Shown in pieces: positions 25,192-34,195 of a DNA stretch of 64,000 nucleotides. Numbering within the stretch: the first letter of the stretch is position 1; the number at the start of each line of letters is the position of its first letter. The notes under the pieces are model-generated. The model was given only the letters and a program-made list of their open reading frames with translations, was not told where the DNA came from and made no database searches. Made by a program: the position numbers and the translations under genes. The stretch is from Blastocatellia bacterium (GTDB taxonomy: Bacteria; Acidobacteriota; Blastocatellia; HR10; J050): NCBI GenBank assembly GCA_025054955.1, contig JANWZE010000006.1, positions 1-64,000 of the forward strand, written 5' to 3'.

Positions 25192-27807
25192 ATGTCACGG
25201 CGAAAGCTCCTGCTCATTGATGGCATGTCGAATGTCTTTCGCGCCTTTTATGCTATCCGCCGGTTGTCTCGTCAGGGGTTGCCGACGAATGCTGTCTTTG
25301 GCTTCACCACGATGCTGCGCAAGGTGCTCAATGAGGAGCAGCCAGATTATGTTGCTGTTGTCTTCGATTCGGCTGAGCCGACATTCCGCCATCAACTCTA
25401 TGCCGATTATAAGGCCAATCGCGCTGCTATGCCCGATGAGCTGGCTGTGCAGATGCCCTATATCTTTCGCGTCTGTGAGGCGCTGCGTATTCCGATCATA
25501 CGACAGCCTGGCTATGAAGCTGACGATCTGATCGGCACTATGGCGCGTCAGGCTGTCGAGCAGGGGTTAGATGTTGTCATTGTGTCCAACGACAAAGACC
25601 TGTGCCAGCTCGTCAATGATCATGTCATCGTCATCAAAGCCGATCAGCAGACGAAGACGGTGCTGGATGCTCGCGGCGTCGAAGAGCGGCTAGGCGTGCC
25701 GCCCTCTCAAGTGGTTGATGTGTTGGCCCTGTGGGGCGACTCCTCGGATAATGTCCCTGGCGCGCCGGGCATCGGCGAGAAAGGCAGCGTGCAGATCATC
25801 AAGCAATTCGGTTCGCTGGAGAAGGCATTGGCTGGATGGGAGCAGGTTGAGCGAAAATCCTATCGCGAATCGCTACGCGATCATCGAGACCTGATCCTTA
25901 CGTCACGCGAGCTGGTCAGGATCAAGACGGATGTGCCCCTGGAGATAGACTGGGCGGCGCTCGAACGCCGTCCACCCGATCAAGCAAAAGCCTATGCATT
26001 ATTCACCGAGCTGGATTTCACCTCGTTGCTCAAGGACCTGACCGACGAGCGCGTCGTGTCTGCTGCCGCGCCCGCGAAGGCCGAGGCGGGCGGCGCACCT
26101 GAACCGCCACTCCGCTACCATACAGTGACCGCACAGCCCGAAGTGCAACAGGCCTTTGAATCGCTCTGGTCGCATGATCGGTTCGCCTTCGTGGTGGATG
26201 TGACAGACGAAAAGTTACGCGGCATTGCTCTCTCATCACAGCCCTATGCAGCCGATTATATTGATCTGCGAGCTGGCCAGTACGCGCTCGACGGATTGCG
26301 CGCCGTCATGGAGAACGGATTATTGGCCAAAACTACATACGATTTGAAATCAGCGATCAAGTTGCTTCGCTCACATGGTATCACTATCGAGGGCGCCTGT
26401 GATGACGTGATGATCGCTGCCTGGCTTCTTGAGCCGAATCGGGGCAAGTATGAGCTGGCCGCGTTGGTTCACGATTATTTGCATCTGGATGTCTCAAGCG
26501 ACGCTGGCTTCGACGCCTGTCGTCAAGCTGATACGATTTTGCGTTTGACGACTGAGCTGCGCGCTCGCTTGCAACAGCAACAACTGGAGTCAGTCTATCA
26601 CGAGATTGAATTGCCGCTGATTGCGATCCTGGCTGAGATGGAGCTGGCCGGCGTCCGCATTGACTTGGATTTGCTGCGTGAGGTCTCAGTCGAGCTAGAG
26701 TCGAAACTGGCTCGTTTGTCAGAGAAAATCTACGAACAAGCTGGTCGCACCTTCAACATCAATTCACCGCAGCAACTGGGCGAGGTGTTGGAAGCGTTGA
26801 ATATCCAGATCAAACGGAAAACGAAAAAGACCGGTCGTATTTCGACCAGCGCCGACGTATTGGCCGAAGTGGCGGCTGAGCATCCGATCGTGCAGTTGAT
26901 ACTGGACTATCGCGAGCTGGCCAAGCTCAAAGGGACTTACGTGGATGCCCTGCCCAAGTTGATTGATCCACGCACCGGTCGCGTTCATACGACATTTGAT
27001 CAAACCGGCACATCAACGGGACGACTTTCATCTCGCAATCCAAATCTGCAAAACATCCCCGTGCGTTCCGCAATGGGCCGAGAAATTCGCAAGGCCTTTG
27101 TCGCCGCGCCGGGGCACGAACTTGTCGTGGCCGATTACTCACAGATTGATTTGCGCGTGCTGGCGCACATGAGCGGTGATGAGGCCATGACGCAGGCGTT
27201 TCGCCAGGGACGCGACATTCATGCGGAAGTCGCCCGCACCGTGTTTGGCGCCACGACCGAAGCCCAGGAGAAAGAACTGCGGCGCATGGCCAAGATCGTC
27301 AACTTCGCCATCGCGTATGGCATCGGCGCATTCGGGTTAGCGCAGCGGGTTGGCCTATCGCGGACGCAAGCCAGGCAGGTCATCGAAAATTACTACCGGA
27401 TGTATCCGGGCGTGCGCCGCTATATGGATGAGACCACCGAGTTGGCCCGTCGGCAAGGCTTTGTCCGCAGCCTGTGTGGGCGCATTCGCCAGATTCCTCA
27501 GATCAGCGACCGAAATGCCAATGTGCGTCAGCGCGCCGAGCGCGAAGCCATCAACGCGCCCATTCAGGGCGGCAGCGCCGACATCTTCAAGCTCGGCATG
27601 ATCCGTGTTCATCGCGCTCTCCAACGCGAGAAATTCAAAGCGCGCATGGTCCTTCAGGTGCATGATGAATTGTTATTGGAAGTTCCCGAACCTGAAGTGA
27701 CGCCGGTGCTCGAACTGGTCAAACAAGAGATGGAACGGGCTTATCCGTTAAGTGTGCCACTCGTTGTTGACGTGGCGCACGGCCGTAATTGGTTAGAGGT
27801 CAAATGA
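25192..27807 (+). CDS. polA: DNA polymerase I
   Basis: An 871-residue family A polymerase for Okazaki fragment processing and repair. Residues 1-290 are the 5' nuclease (LLIDGMSNVFRAF, FDSAEPTFRHQ, QPGYEADDLIG, GDSSDNVPG). Residues ~310-500 are a 3'-5' exonuclease fold that has lost key acids: the DxE motif reads VVDVTDEK near 334, the second motif is KTTYDLK near 381, and the final YxxxD reads CRQAD near 443. Polymerase motifs A (DYSQIDLRV near 647), B (RRMAKIVNFAIAYGIG) and C (VHDELLLE near 823) are intact. Proofreading is therefore probably absent. Confidence 0.95.
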   Translation: MSRRKLLLIDGMSNVFRAFYAIRRLSRQGLPTNAVFGFTTMLRKVLNEEQPDYVAVVFDSAEPTFRHQLYADYKANRAAMPDELAVQMPYIFRVCEALRIPIIRQPGYEADDLIGTMARQAVEQGLDVVIVSNDKDLCQLVNDHVIVIKADQQTKTVLDARGVEERLGVPPSQVVDVLALWGDSSDNVPGAPGIGEKGSVQIIKQFGSLEKALAGWEQVERKSYRESLRDHRDLILTSRELVRIKTDVPLEIDWAALERRPPDQAKAYALFTELDFTSLLKDLTDERVVSAAAPAKAEAGGAPEPPLRYHTVTAQPEVQQAFESLWSHDRFAFVVDVTDEKLRGIALSSQPYAADYIDLRAGQYALDGLRAVMENGLLAKTTYDLKSAIKLLRSHGITIEGACDDVMIAAWLLEPNRGKYELAALVHDYLHLDVSSDAGFDACRQADTILRLTTELRARLQQQQLESVYHEIELPLIAILAEMELAGVRIDLDLLREVSVELESKLARLSEKIYEQAGRTFNINSPQQLGEVLEALNIQIKRKTKKTGRISTSADVLAEVAAEHPIVQLILDYRELAKLKGTYVDALPKLIDPRTGRVHTTFDQTGTSTGRLSSRNPNLQNIPVRSAMGREIRKAFVAAPGHELVVADYSQIDLRVLAHMSGDEAMTQAFRQGRDIHAEVARTVFGATTEAQEKELRRMAKIVNFAIAYGIGAFGLAQRVGLSRTQARQVIENYYRMYPGVRRYMDETTELARRQGFVRSLCGRIRQIPQISDRNANVRQRAEREAINAPIQGGSADIFKLGMIRVHRALQREKFKARMVLQVHDELLLEVPEPEVTPVLELVKQEMERAYPLSVPLVVDVAHGRNWLEVK

Positions 27808-27819
27808 ACGGAGGCGCGT

Positions 27820-28785
27820 ATGGCGCACGAGACCGGTCCCACCGTTGCTCAGAGCGAGCCGCTCACCAAAGGCGCAACCATCTTGGTGACCGGCGCGACC
27901 GGCTTTATTGGCCGCCGATTGTTAGCCGCGCTGCGTGAAAAGGATTATGAAGTGGCTATTTTGACGCGCGACCCTAAGCGCGCACGCTCACGATTTCCTC
28001 AAGCAAAGTGGGTGGATGATTGGAGCCTGAGAACAGGTTTGCATCCGGTGAGCATGGTGGAGCAGTGTCAGGCCATTGTGCATCTGGCCGGAGAGAACAT
28101 TGTGGCTCGGTGGGATGAGGCCAAGAAACAGGCCATTCGCCAAAGCCGATTGGAGACAACCCAGACGCTGGTTTCAGCCATTGCGCAGGCGAAAACCAAG
28201 CCGGCCGTGTTCATATCGGCCTCCGCTGTGGGCATCTATGGTCATCGAGAGGAAGAAGAGCTGACCGAAGAATCGGCGCCAGGAGATGATTTTTGGGCTG
28301 AGGTCTGTCAGGCGTGGGAACAAGAAGCACGCGCCGCTGAGAACTATGGTGTGCGGGTAACGTGCTTGCGCATCGGCGTGGTGTTGGAGCGAGATGGCGG
28401 GCTGCTCGGTAGGATATTGCTTCCGTTCCGTTGCGGTCTGGGCGCCACGTTCGATGATGGCCAGCAATGGATGCCGTGGATTCATCGTGAGGACGTGGTT
28501 GGCCTGATCCTCCATGTGTTAGAGCGTCATGATGTCGCCGGCCCGATCAATGTCACGGCGCCCGTGCCGGTCCGCAATGGTGAATTTACCCGAATGCTCG
28601 GACAGGTGCTCGGTCGCCGCGCGCCATTGACGGTCTCTGCCGCTGTGCTCGAGCTTTTGTTTGGTGAATTTGCCGGCGTGCTCTTGGCCAGTCAATGCGT
28701 GTTGCCGGTGCGCGCTCAAGCTATTGGGTACGCATTTCAGTATGCTTCGTTGGAGCCAGCCTTACGCGCCTGCGTCAGTCGTTAA
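27820..28785 (+). CDS. TIGR01777-family SDR oxidoreductase (YfcH-like)
   Basis: A 321-residue epimerase-like SDR of the TIGR01777 family, function unassigned. VTGATGFIGRRLLAAL near 23-38 binds the dinucleotide; LAGENIVARWDEAKK near 89-103 and SASAVGIYGHREEEEL near 129 are diagnostic of the family, and the C-terminus carries the DUF1731-type end with GQVLGRRAPL and SLEPALRACV. It follows polA by 12 bp and has GGAGGCG before its ATG, so it is probably co-transcribed. The first ~15 residues are polar and may be an added tail. Confidence 0.85.
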   Translation: MAHETGPTVAQSEPLTKGATILVTGATGFIGRRLLAALREKDYEVAILTRDPKRARSRFPQAKWVDDWSLRTGLHPVSMVEQCQAIVHLAGENIVARWDEAKKQAIRQSRLETTQTLVSAIAQAKTKPAVFISASAVGIYGHREEEELTEESAPGDDFWAEVCQAWEQEARAAENYGVRVTCLRIGVVLERDGGLLGRILLPFRCGLGATFDDGQQWMPWIHREDVVGLILHVLERHDVAGPINVTAPVPVRNGEFTRMLGQVLGRRAPLTVSAAVLELLFGEFAGVLLASQCVLPVRAQAIGYAFQYASLEPALRACVSR

Positions 28786-28950
28786 CGCCAACCGTGATGA
28801 GATGTGCAGAAGGCTTAATCACCATGTCTGATGATTTTGCTGCGTGGTCGGTAGAAGCTCAACCGTGATGACATGACCCTCAGGCCAGTGGGCTTTTTCA
28901 GGGCGTTTGCTGACATAGCAGGAGCTTGATACGCCTCCTGTTGAACAGAA

Positions 28951-28978
28951 TTGACATGCTATGGCGGCTGGCTATAAT
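28951..28978 (+). promoter_or_regulatory. Near-consensus sigma-70 promoter of the ferredoxin gene
   Basis: TTGACA (28951-28956), a 16-bp spacer and TATAAT (28973-28978) match both consensus hexamers exactly. The start of transcription would fall near 28985, giving a leader of about 36 bases with AGGAGG before the ATG at 29021. It shows that an upstream in-frame ATG at 28961 is not the start. Confidence 0.9.
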
Positions 28979-29020
28979 ATGCCGCTCGTTTTAACGACAC
29001 TGTCTAGGAGGCAAAAGAGC

Positions 29021-29329
29021 ATGGCATATATCATCGCCGAGCCCTGCATCGGGACCAAAGACACAGCCTGCGTGGATGTCTGCCCTGTTGACTGCATTCA
29101 TCCGACCAAAGATTCCCCCCAGTATGAAGAAGTTGATCAGTTGTATATTGATCCGGAGACCTGCATTGATTGCGCCGCTTGCCAGCCGGCCTGTCCGGTG
29201 GAGGCTATCTTCCCGCAAGATGAATTGCCGGATAAGTGGTCGAGCTACATCGAGAAGAACGCTGACTGGTTTGTCTTGGCCGCTGATGAATTTGAAGCCA
29301 AATGGAATGCGCCTGGCAAGAAAGGCTGA
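29021..29329 (+). CDS. Seven-iron ferredoxin (FdxA-like)
   Basis: A 102-residue soluble electron carrier. The first cluster motif is C-x7-C-x3-C-x3-C-P (CIGTKDTACVDVCPVDC, residues 9-25), the spacing of a [3Fe-4S] site in seven-iron ferredoxins with a fourth cysteine; the second is C-x2-C-x2-C-x3-C-P (CIDCAACQPACP near 48-59) for [4Fe-4S]. The start at 29021 has AGGAGG upstream. The strong promoter and single-gene layout suggest high constitutive expression. Its redox partners are not encoded nearby. Confidence 0.92.
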   Translation: MAYIIAEPCIGTKDTACVDVCPVDCIHPTKDSPQYEEVDQLYIDPETCIDCAACQPACPVEAIFPQDELPDKWSSYIEKNADWFVLAADEFEAKWNAPGKKG

Positions 29330-29644
29330 TCGCCTGCGTGATTCGTGATTGGCCCATCTTTAGACTCACAAGCCGACGCGTGAGCCGACCCGCCGCTCCA
29401 TTGAGGCTTTCGGATGTTAGGTCTTTTCCATCTGGTCCTGAGCATGTCATTTGAGCGTCACTCTATAAGGCCTCCTGCTTCAGTGTTCAGCCACCGGACG
29501 TGATTATCAAGCTATTCATCTGTGTCTTCACGCCGTTCAGCAAAGCGTTCAGAATAAACACTGATTCTGAGCGATGGAAACATCGCCGGGGTGTCAGCCG
29601 TTTTACTGGACGATGAAAAACGTCAGTGCTAGGATGTTGCTCTT
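29330..29644. other. Intergenic region, little visible
   Basis: No gene is supported. A short perfect hairpin TCAGAAT...ATTCTGA lies at about 29548-29570, too weak and without a T-tract to be a sure terminator. The ABC permease gene that follows has only AGGATG as a ribosome-binding site. Confidence 0.3.
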
Positions 29645-30871
29645 ATGAGTCTTGTTGAATCGGCCAGGGTGGCTGTTGATGCCATCTGGGCGCATAAGCT
29701 GCGCTCGTTTTTGACGCTGCTGGGTGTGATTATTGGCGTCGCGGCCGTCATCATTGTCGTGATGCTGGTCGAAGGGTTTAATGCCTATTTCAAAGATCAA
29801 GTAGCTAGTCTAGGCTCCAATGCCTTCATGGTCAGTCGGTTTGGATTTATCACCAGCGTTGAGGAATTCGTTCAAGCGACCAAACGCAACAAGGACATTA
29901 CCTACGAAGACCTGCAAAGTATCTTATCCAATCCGCGCCGGCGTTTTGTGCTGGATGCTGCCGCTTCAAAATCCACGATTGGTCAGATTAAATACGGCTC
30001 TCAGACGCTGATGGATGTCAACATTCGTGGCGTCTCTCACAACATGGTAGACATTGACAACATCAACGTAGCTGAAGGGCGGTACATTTCGCGCGAAGAA
30101 GAGCAGCGGAGCCGGACGACGTGCTTCATTGGGGCTGATGTCGTCAAAGAGTTTTTTCCCGGCGTGGACCCATTGGGAAAAGAGATCAAGATTGAAGGAT
30201 TGCCGTTTCGTGTGGTTGGCGTCGCAGAAGAAATCGGCACGATACTGGGCCAGCCGCAGGATAGCTTCGTCATTATTCCGGTGACGACCTTCGAGAAGCT
30301 CTACGGGCACGGCGGGACGATTTCCATTCGCGTGAGCGCCATCAGCCCCGATACGATCAACCAAGCTGTCGAAGAGGTTCGTGTTGTGTTGCGCAATCGC
30401 CGTCATCTGAAGTATCACGAACCGGATAATTTTGGCATTTTAACTTCGGAAGCGATCAATAATTTTTACGACAGCGTGTCGCGCTCGATACAGTTGGCGA
30501 TCATCGGGGTTGCTTCGGTTGCGCTGCTTGTGGGTGGCATTGTGATTATGAACATCATGCTGGTCTCGGTTGCTGAGCGGACGCGGGAAATCGGCGTGCG
30601 CAAGTCGGTCGGAGCCCGGCGCAGCGACATCATCATGCAATTTTTATCTGAGTCCATTGCTCTCTCGCTGATGGGGGGCATTATTGGCATGGGGTTCGCT
30701 TACGTGATTGGTCGTCTGCTGGCGTGGCAATTGGATTTACCGATTGCGCTGCCATTGGCCTGGACCATTGCCGCATTAGTTGTCTCGGCTACTATTGGAC
30801 TCTGTTCCGGGGTCTATCCGGCTTATCGCGCTGCCGGGCTGGATCCCGTTGAGTCATTGCGTTCTGAGTGA
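29645..30871 (+). CDS. FtsX/MacB-type ABC transporter permease (1)
   Basis: A 408-residue inner-membrane permease of the MacB/FtsX family. It has the standard layout: one N-terminal helix (SFLTLLGVIIGVAAVIIVVM near 20-39), a large periplasmic MacB_PCD domain to about residue 285, then three helices with the family motif ERTREIGVRKSVGARRSDI between the first and second. The C-terminus ends AAGLDPVESLRSE, as usual. It lacks an ATPase domain. It is 6 bp from a paralogous permease. No cognate LolD/MacB-type ATPase or HlyD-type adaptor is adjacent, so it must borrow one or act with one encoded elsewhere. Confidence 0.88.
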   Translation: MSLVESARVAVDAIWAHKLRSFLTLLGVIIGVAAVIIVVMLVEGFNAYFKDQVASLGSNAFMVSRFGFITSVEEFVQATKRNKDITYEDLQSILSNPRRRFVLDAAASKSTIGQIKYGSQTLMDVNIRGVSHNMVDIDNINVAEGRYISREEEQRSRTTCFIGADVVKEFFPGVDPLGKEIKIEGLPFRVVGVAEEIGTILGQPQDSFVIIPVTTFEKLYGHGGTISIRVSAISPDTINQAVEEVRVVLRNRRHLKYHEPDNFGILTSEAINNFYDSVSRSIQLAIIGVASVALLVGGIVIMNIMLVSVAERTREIGVRKSVGARRSDIIMQFLSESIALSLMGGIIGMGFAYVIGRLLAWQLDLPIALPLAWTIAALVVSATIGLCSGVYPAYRAAGLDPVESLRSE

Positions 30872-30877
30872 GCACGT

Positions 30878-32122
30878 ATGCAAGCGTTTTGGGAAGATTT
30901 TCAAATGGCTTTGGCCATGGTGCGCAGCAATAAGTTGCGCGCGTTTTTGACCGTGCTCGGCGTGATGATCGGTGTGATCACCGTAATGTTGATGGTGGCG
31001 TTCATTGTTGGCATTCAGACGCAGGTTGAGCAATCGGTCGAAGCCTGGGGCACACATACAATCTTTGTGCACAAATTCAACCCCGGCCTGCGACTGACGC
31101 GAATGACCGCTGAGGAGCGACAACGGCCGCCGTTGACCTATGACGACGCACTCGCCATTGCTGATCAATGTTCGGCCGTGCGTATCGCCGTGCCACTGCT
31201 GCGACTGCCCCCACGCATGTCCACCGTCGTGCGTTATGGTAACCAGGAGCTATACTTGGTTGATGTGCAAGGCACGCTGCCCAGTTATGAGCGGGTGAGT
31301 AATATAGCCTTGCGTCAGGGCCGGTTCTTTACCGACTCGGAGAACCAACATCGGCAACAGGTCTGCATCATTGGTTCATTCATCGCTGATAAATTGTTTG
31401 CTGATGTTGATCCGCTGGGCAAGCAACTGCAGATCAACAATAAGGGATTCACGATTATCGGCGTCATGGAGAAACAGGATACGATGTTGTCCGGTGGAGA
31501 AGAGGGCGCCGGCGGGTTGAATAAGACCATTTATATTCCTTATCACACGCTGGCCAAGATGGCCCCGGAACAGGAGGAGAATTTCATCTTGGCCGAGGCG
31601 CACGCCGGACAGGTGGATAAAGCGATTGATCAAATTACCGAGCTACTGCGTCGGCGGCGCGGCGTGCCGGCTGACAAGCCGAACAACTTCGGTATCTCCA
31701 CACCGGAATCCATTCAACAGGACGTCAACGAGATGACATTCGGCGTTTTCGTCCTCATGATTGCCATTGCCAGCGTGGCGCTCTTGGTGGGCGGTATTGG
31801 TGTGATGAATATCATGCTGGTGTCGGTGACCGAGCGAACCCGCGAAATTGGCATTCGCAAGGCGATTGGGGCGCGTCGCAGCAACATCACATGGCAATTT
31901 CTTACGGAAGCCATTGTATTGACGGGAATCGGCGGCCTGATTGGTATTGCCCTTGGGTGGGGGTTAAGTCTGTTGTTACAAGCACTGATGCCCACCTACG
32001 TTCCCCTGTGGGCGCCCCTGGCAGGCTTGATGGTGTCTGTCGGCGTCGGCCTCTTCTTCGGTTTATGGCCGGCGATCAAAGCGGCGCGCCTTGATCCTGT
32101 TGAAGCGCTCCGCTACGAGTAA
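30878..32122 (+). CDS. FtsX/MacB-type ABC transporter permease (2)
   Basis: A 414-residue paralogue of the preceding permease with the same architecture: N-terminal helix AFLTVLGVMIGVITVMLMV near 25-43, a periplasmic domain, and three C-terminal helices around ERTREIGIRKAIGARRSNI. It ends AARLDPVEALRYE. The pair could form a heterodimeric permease. The ABC ATPase at 33125 is of the ABC-2/NatA class and has its own ABC-2 permease, so it is not the obvious partner. Substrate unknown; family members export peptides, macrolides or lipoproteins. Confidence 0.88.
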   Translation: MQAFWEDFQMALAMVRSNKLRAFLTVLGVMIGVITVMLMVAFIVGIQTQVEQSVEAWGTHTIFVHKFNPGLRLTRMTAEERQRPPLTYDDALAIADQCSAVRIAVPLLRLPPRMSTVVRYGNQELYLVDVQGTLPSYERVSNIALRQGRFFTDSENQHRQQVCIIGSFIADKLFADVDPLGKQLQINNKGFTIIGVMEKQDTMLSGGEEGAGGLNKTIYIPYHTLAKMAPEQEENFILAEAHAGQVDKAIDQITELLRRRRGVPADKPNNFGISTPESIQQDVNEMTFGVFVLMIAIASVALLVGGIGVMNIMLVSVTERTREIGIRKAIGARRSNITWQFLTEAIVLTGIGGLIGIALGWGLSLLLQALMPTYVPLWAPLAGLMVSVGVGLFFGLWPAIKAARLDPVEALRYE

Positions 32123-32370
32123 AACCCCCTGCGGGGAAATCCGAAGCACGAAATCCGAAATCCGAAACAAATGCCAATGACCAAACTCCAAAAAATCTTG
32201 AGCACCAAATCCGAAGTCCCAAACCCGCGAGGCGGGAAATCCGAAGCACGAAATCCGAAATCCGAAACAAACAAATGCCAATGACCAAATCCTGAAAAAT
32301 GCGAAGGACGAAGCCCCTGCGGGGAAATGCGAAGCACGAAATCCGAAATCCGAAACAAGCTCGAATCACC
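32123..32370. repeat. Low-complexity CCGAAATCCGAAGCACG repeat
   Basis: Imperfect tandem units built on GAAATCCGAAGCACGAAATC and CAAATGCCAATGACCAAA recur three to four times. They are long open on the minus strand, giving pseudo-proteins rich in DFGFRASDF that should not be called as genes. The reverse-complement form of the unit (TTTCGGATTTCGTGCTTGGGATTTG) appears at about 33060-33120, so the two blocks face each other across about 700 bp. Confidence 0.75.
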
Positions 32371-32387
32371 GAAAAAACCAATTCAAA

Positions 32388-32597
32388 ACCCTATGATCTG
32401 GAGAGGCACACTGATGAGTTTGCTCCGATGAGACGAGAGTTTTGTCAAACGGCTTCCCAAGACATTGAGCACCATCGAGGATGTCAAACAGCTCGTTCGC
32501 GCATCTGATTCAGTTGGGGCGAACTATGTTGAAGCCAATGAGGCGTGAGCAGAAAGGATTTTGTCATGAGGATCAAAATATCTTGGAAGGATTCGCC
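32388..32597 (+). pseudogene. Four-helix-bundle (S23/IVP-type) protein relic
   Basis: Fragments of the four-helix-bundle family that is also found in 23S rRNA intervening sequences are readable in three frames: YDLERHTDEFA near the start, then VKRLPKTLSTIEDVKQLVRA and SDSVGANYVEANEA in a second frame ending at a TGA near 32547, then SRKDFVMRIKIS in a third. The order and spacing match the N-terminal two-thirds of a normal ~120-residue protein. At least two frameshifts make it dead. It lies inside the repeat island, which suggests that it arrived with, or was left by, a small mobile unit. Confidence 0.7.
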
Positions 32598-33124
32598 CAT
32601 GAGCTGACACACGCCACCAACGATGAAAATAGAATTCTTTCGTGAGGTTCGTGTGTTTCGTGGGCTATTTTCAGAGGAATCACCCATGAACTTACGTTCA
32701 CCATGAAGCATGAAAATTTTTCGGGGAGAAAGCGCCGTCGCCGCTTCGCTCTGCCGGCGCACTCCAAGATAAAGTCAGGAATCACCTATGAACTTACGTT
32801 CACCACGAAGCATGAAAATTTTCGAGCGAATCGCCCATGAGCTCCGCGCTCGCCACGAAGCATGAAAATGGTTATTTTCAGAGGAGTTCTACATGCCGTC
32901 TGGACGACGCCCAGGAACGATGACCACAGGCAGGAATGCCTGTGCCACTTTTTCAGAGGAGGCAAAAGAATTACAACCATTTTGGGCACCATTGTGCAAA
33001 AGAGGGCGGGAGGTTAAGTTTTGAAGCCTTTCGCATTTTGAATTTTGGAATTTGAATTTGTTTCGGATTTCGTGCTTGGGATTTGGAATTTCCCTCGAAG
33101 AGGGTTTGGGATTTGGGATATTCT
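32598..33124. repeat. Mixed dispersed-repeat island
   Basis: No gene is supported. The block contains the TTCGTGTGTTTCGTGGGCT motif (about 32648-32666), several copies of TGAACTTACGTTCACCA.GAAGCATGAAAA (32688, 32788), GCTCCGCGCTCGCCACGAAGC (32837), and a CACAGGCA-GGAA-TGCCTGTG hairpin (32925-32944) followed by CCACTTTTT and AGAGGAGG. It ends in GGATTT/GAATTT units running to the ABC ATPase start. Confidence 0.6.
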
Positions 33125-34021
33125 ATGAACATTGCCATTTCAGCTCAAAACGTGCGGAAGTCGTTCGATTCGCTGGTCGCCGTCAACGACGTGAGTTTGG
33201 AGGTTCACGTTGGGGAGGTGTTCGGTCTGGTCGGTCCCAATGGGGCGGGCAAGACGACGTTGATCCGCATGATTATGGACATCATCCGACCTGATGCCGG
33301 CACGATTCACATTCTTGGACACCGTATCACCGATGAGGATAAAGCCCATATCGGCTATTTGCCGGAAGAGCGGGGATTATACGTCAAGCAGAAGGTCTTG
33401 CCTGTGTTGGAGTACTTTGCCTGCTTGAAGGGAGTGGATGGTCGGCAAGCGCGGATCAATGCGTTGCGCTGGTTGGAACGGCTGGATATGACGGCAGTGA
33501 AGGATAAGAAGATCAGCGAGCTCTCCAAAGGGAATCAACAGAAAATTCAGTTACTCTCGGCGCTAGTTGCGGACCCGGCTATTGTCATTCTGGATGAACC
33601 GTTTTCAGGGCTTGATCCGGTTAATGCGCGGTTGGTTAGCTCGATTATTCGTGAGCTCGCCATGGCAGGTAAAACAGTGCTGCTTTCGGCCCATCAAATG
33701 GGGTTTGTTGAAACGCTCTGTGAACGTGTCTTCATGATTCACAAAGGGCGTCGCGTGTTGTATGGTGAGCTGGACGAGATCAAACGGCGATACTCCGATC
33801 ATGCCGTCTTGGTCAAGTCAACGGCTGATTATGATCAATGCCCATTGATTGAGCGGCATGTGCCGAGCAACGATGCAAGGAAAATATACCTGCGTGAGGG
33901 CGTCAGCGCGCGCGAGTTTCTGACGTGGTTGTTGCAGACCGGCGCCGAGGTTGAATCATTCGAGCAGGCGACAACACCGTTGGAGGACATTTTCATTCGG
34001 TTAGTTCAGGAAACCAAGTGA
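33125..34021 (+). CDS. ABC-2-type transporter ATP-binding protein (NatA-like)
   Basis: A 298-residue ATPase subunit of an ABC exporter. Walker A is GPNGAGKTTL near 38-47, the Q-loop region follows with LPEERGLY, the signature is LSKGNQQKIQLL near 136, Walker B is AIVILDEPFSGLDP near 157-170, and the switch histidine is in LSAHQM. LSKGNQQK in place of LSGGQQ is typical of the NatA-like group, as is the PEERGLY segment. The C-terminal ~80 residues are the usual accessory tail. The start 33125 lies straight after repeat DNA with no clear Shine-Dalgarno. The partner permease is encoded 174 bp downstream. Confidence 0.9.
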   Translation: MNIAISAQNVRKSFDSLVAVNDVSLEVHVGEVFGLVGPNGAGKTTLIRMIMDIIRPDAGTIHILGHRITDEDKAHIGYLPEERGLYVKQKVLPVLEYFACLKGVDGRQARINALRWLERLDMTAVKDKKISELSKGNQQKIQLLSALVADPAIVILDEPFSGLDPVNARLVSSIIRELAMAGKTVLLSAHQMGFVETLCERVFMIHKGRRVLYGELDEIKRRYSDHAVLVKSTADYDQCPLIERHVPSNDARKIYLREGVSAREFLTWLLQTGAEVESFEQATTPLEDIFIRLVQETK

Positions 34022-34068
34022 TTGGAGCATCAGCCAAAGCGTCACCGAGGCGAGCACACGATGTGAGG

Positions 34069-34163
34069 TATGACGTTTGAGAGTCCCAGCTCGCGAATGG
34101 TGCAATCTAACTTTTCCTCCAGTGTTTGGAGGTGCGACGTATGACGTTTGAGAGTACCAGCTC
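34069..34163. repeat. 24-bp direct repeat between ABC genes
   Basis: TATGACGTTTGAGAGTCCCAGCTC-type units occur at 34069-34092 and 34140-34163 with one mismatch. Between them lies a short hairpin CCTCC-AGTGTTT-GGAGG (34116-34132). The repeat separates the ATPase and permease genes of one transporter and may be a recent local duplication. Confidence 0.6.
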
Positions 34164-34195
34164 ACGATGTGATTGAGAGATTTGAGAGGCCAGCT

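Noticed and set aside
32063-32381. Minus-strand frames with repeated DFGFRASDF peptides
   Set aside because: They are translations of low-complexity CCGAAATCCGAAGCACG DNA, not proteins.
33125-34021. ATPase as partner of the two FtsX permeases
   Set aside because: Its sequence is of the ABC-2/NatA class, and a matching ABC-2 permease gene follows it; a 1-kb repeat island separates it from the FtsX pair.
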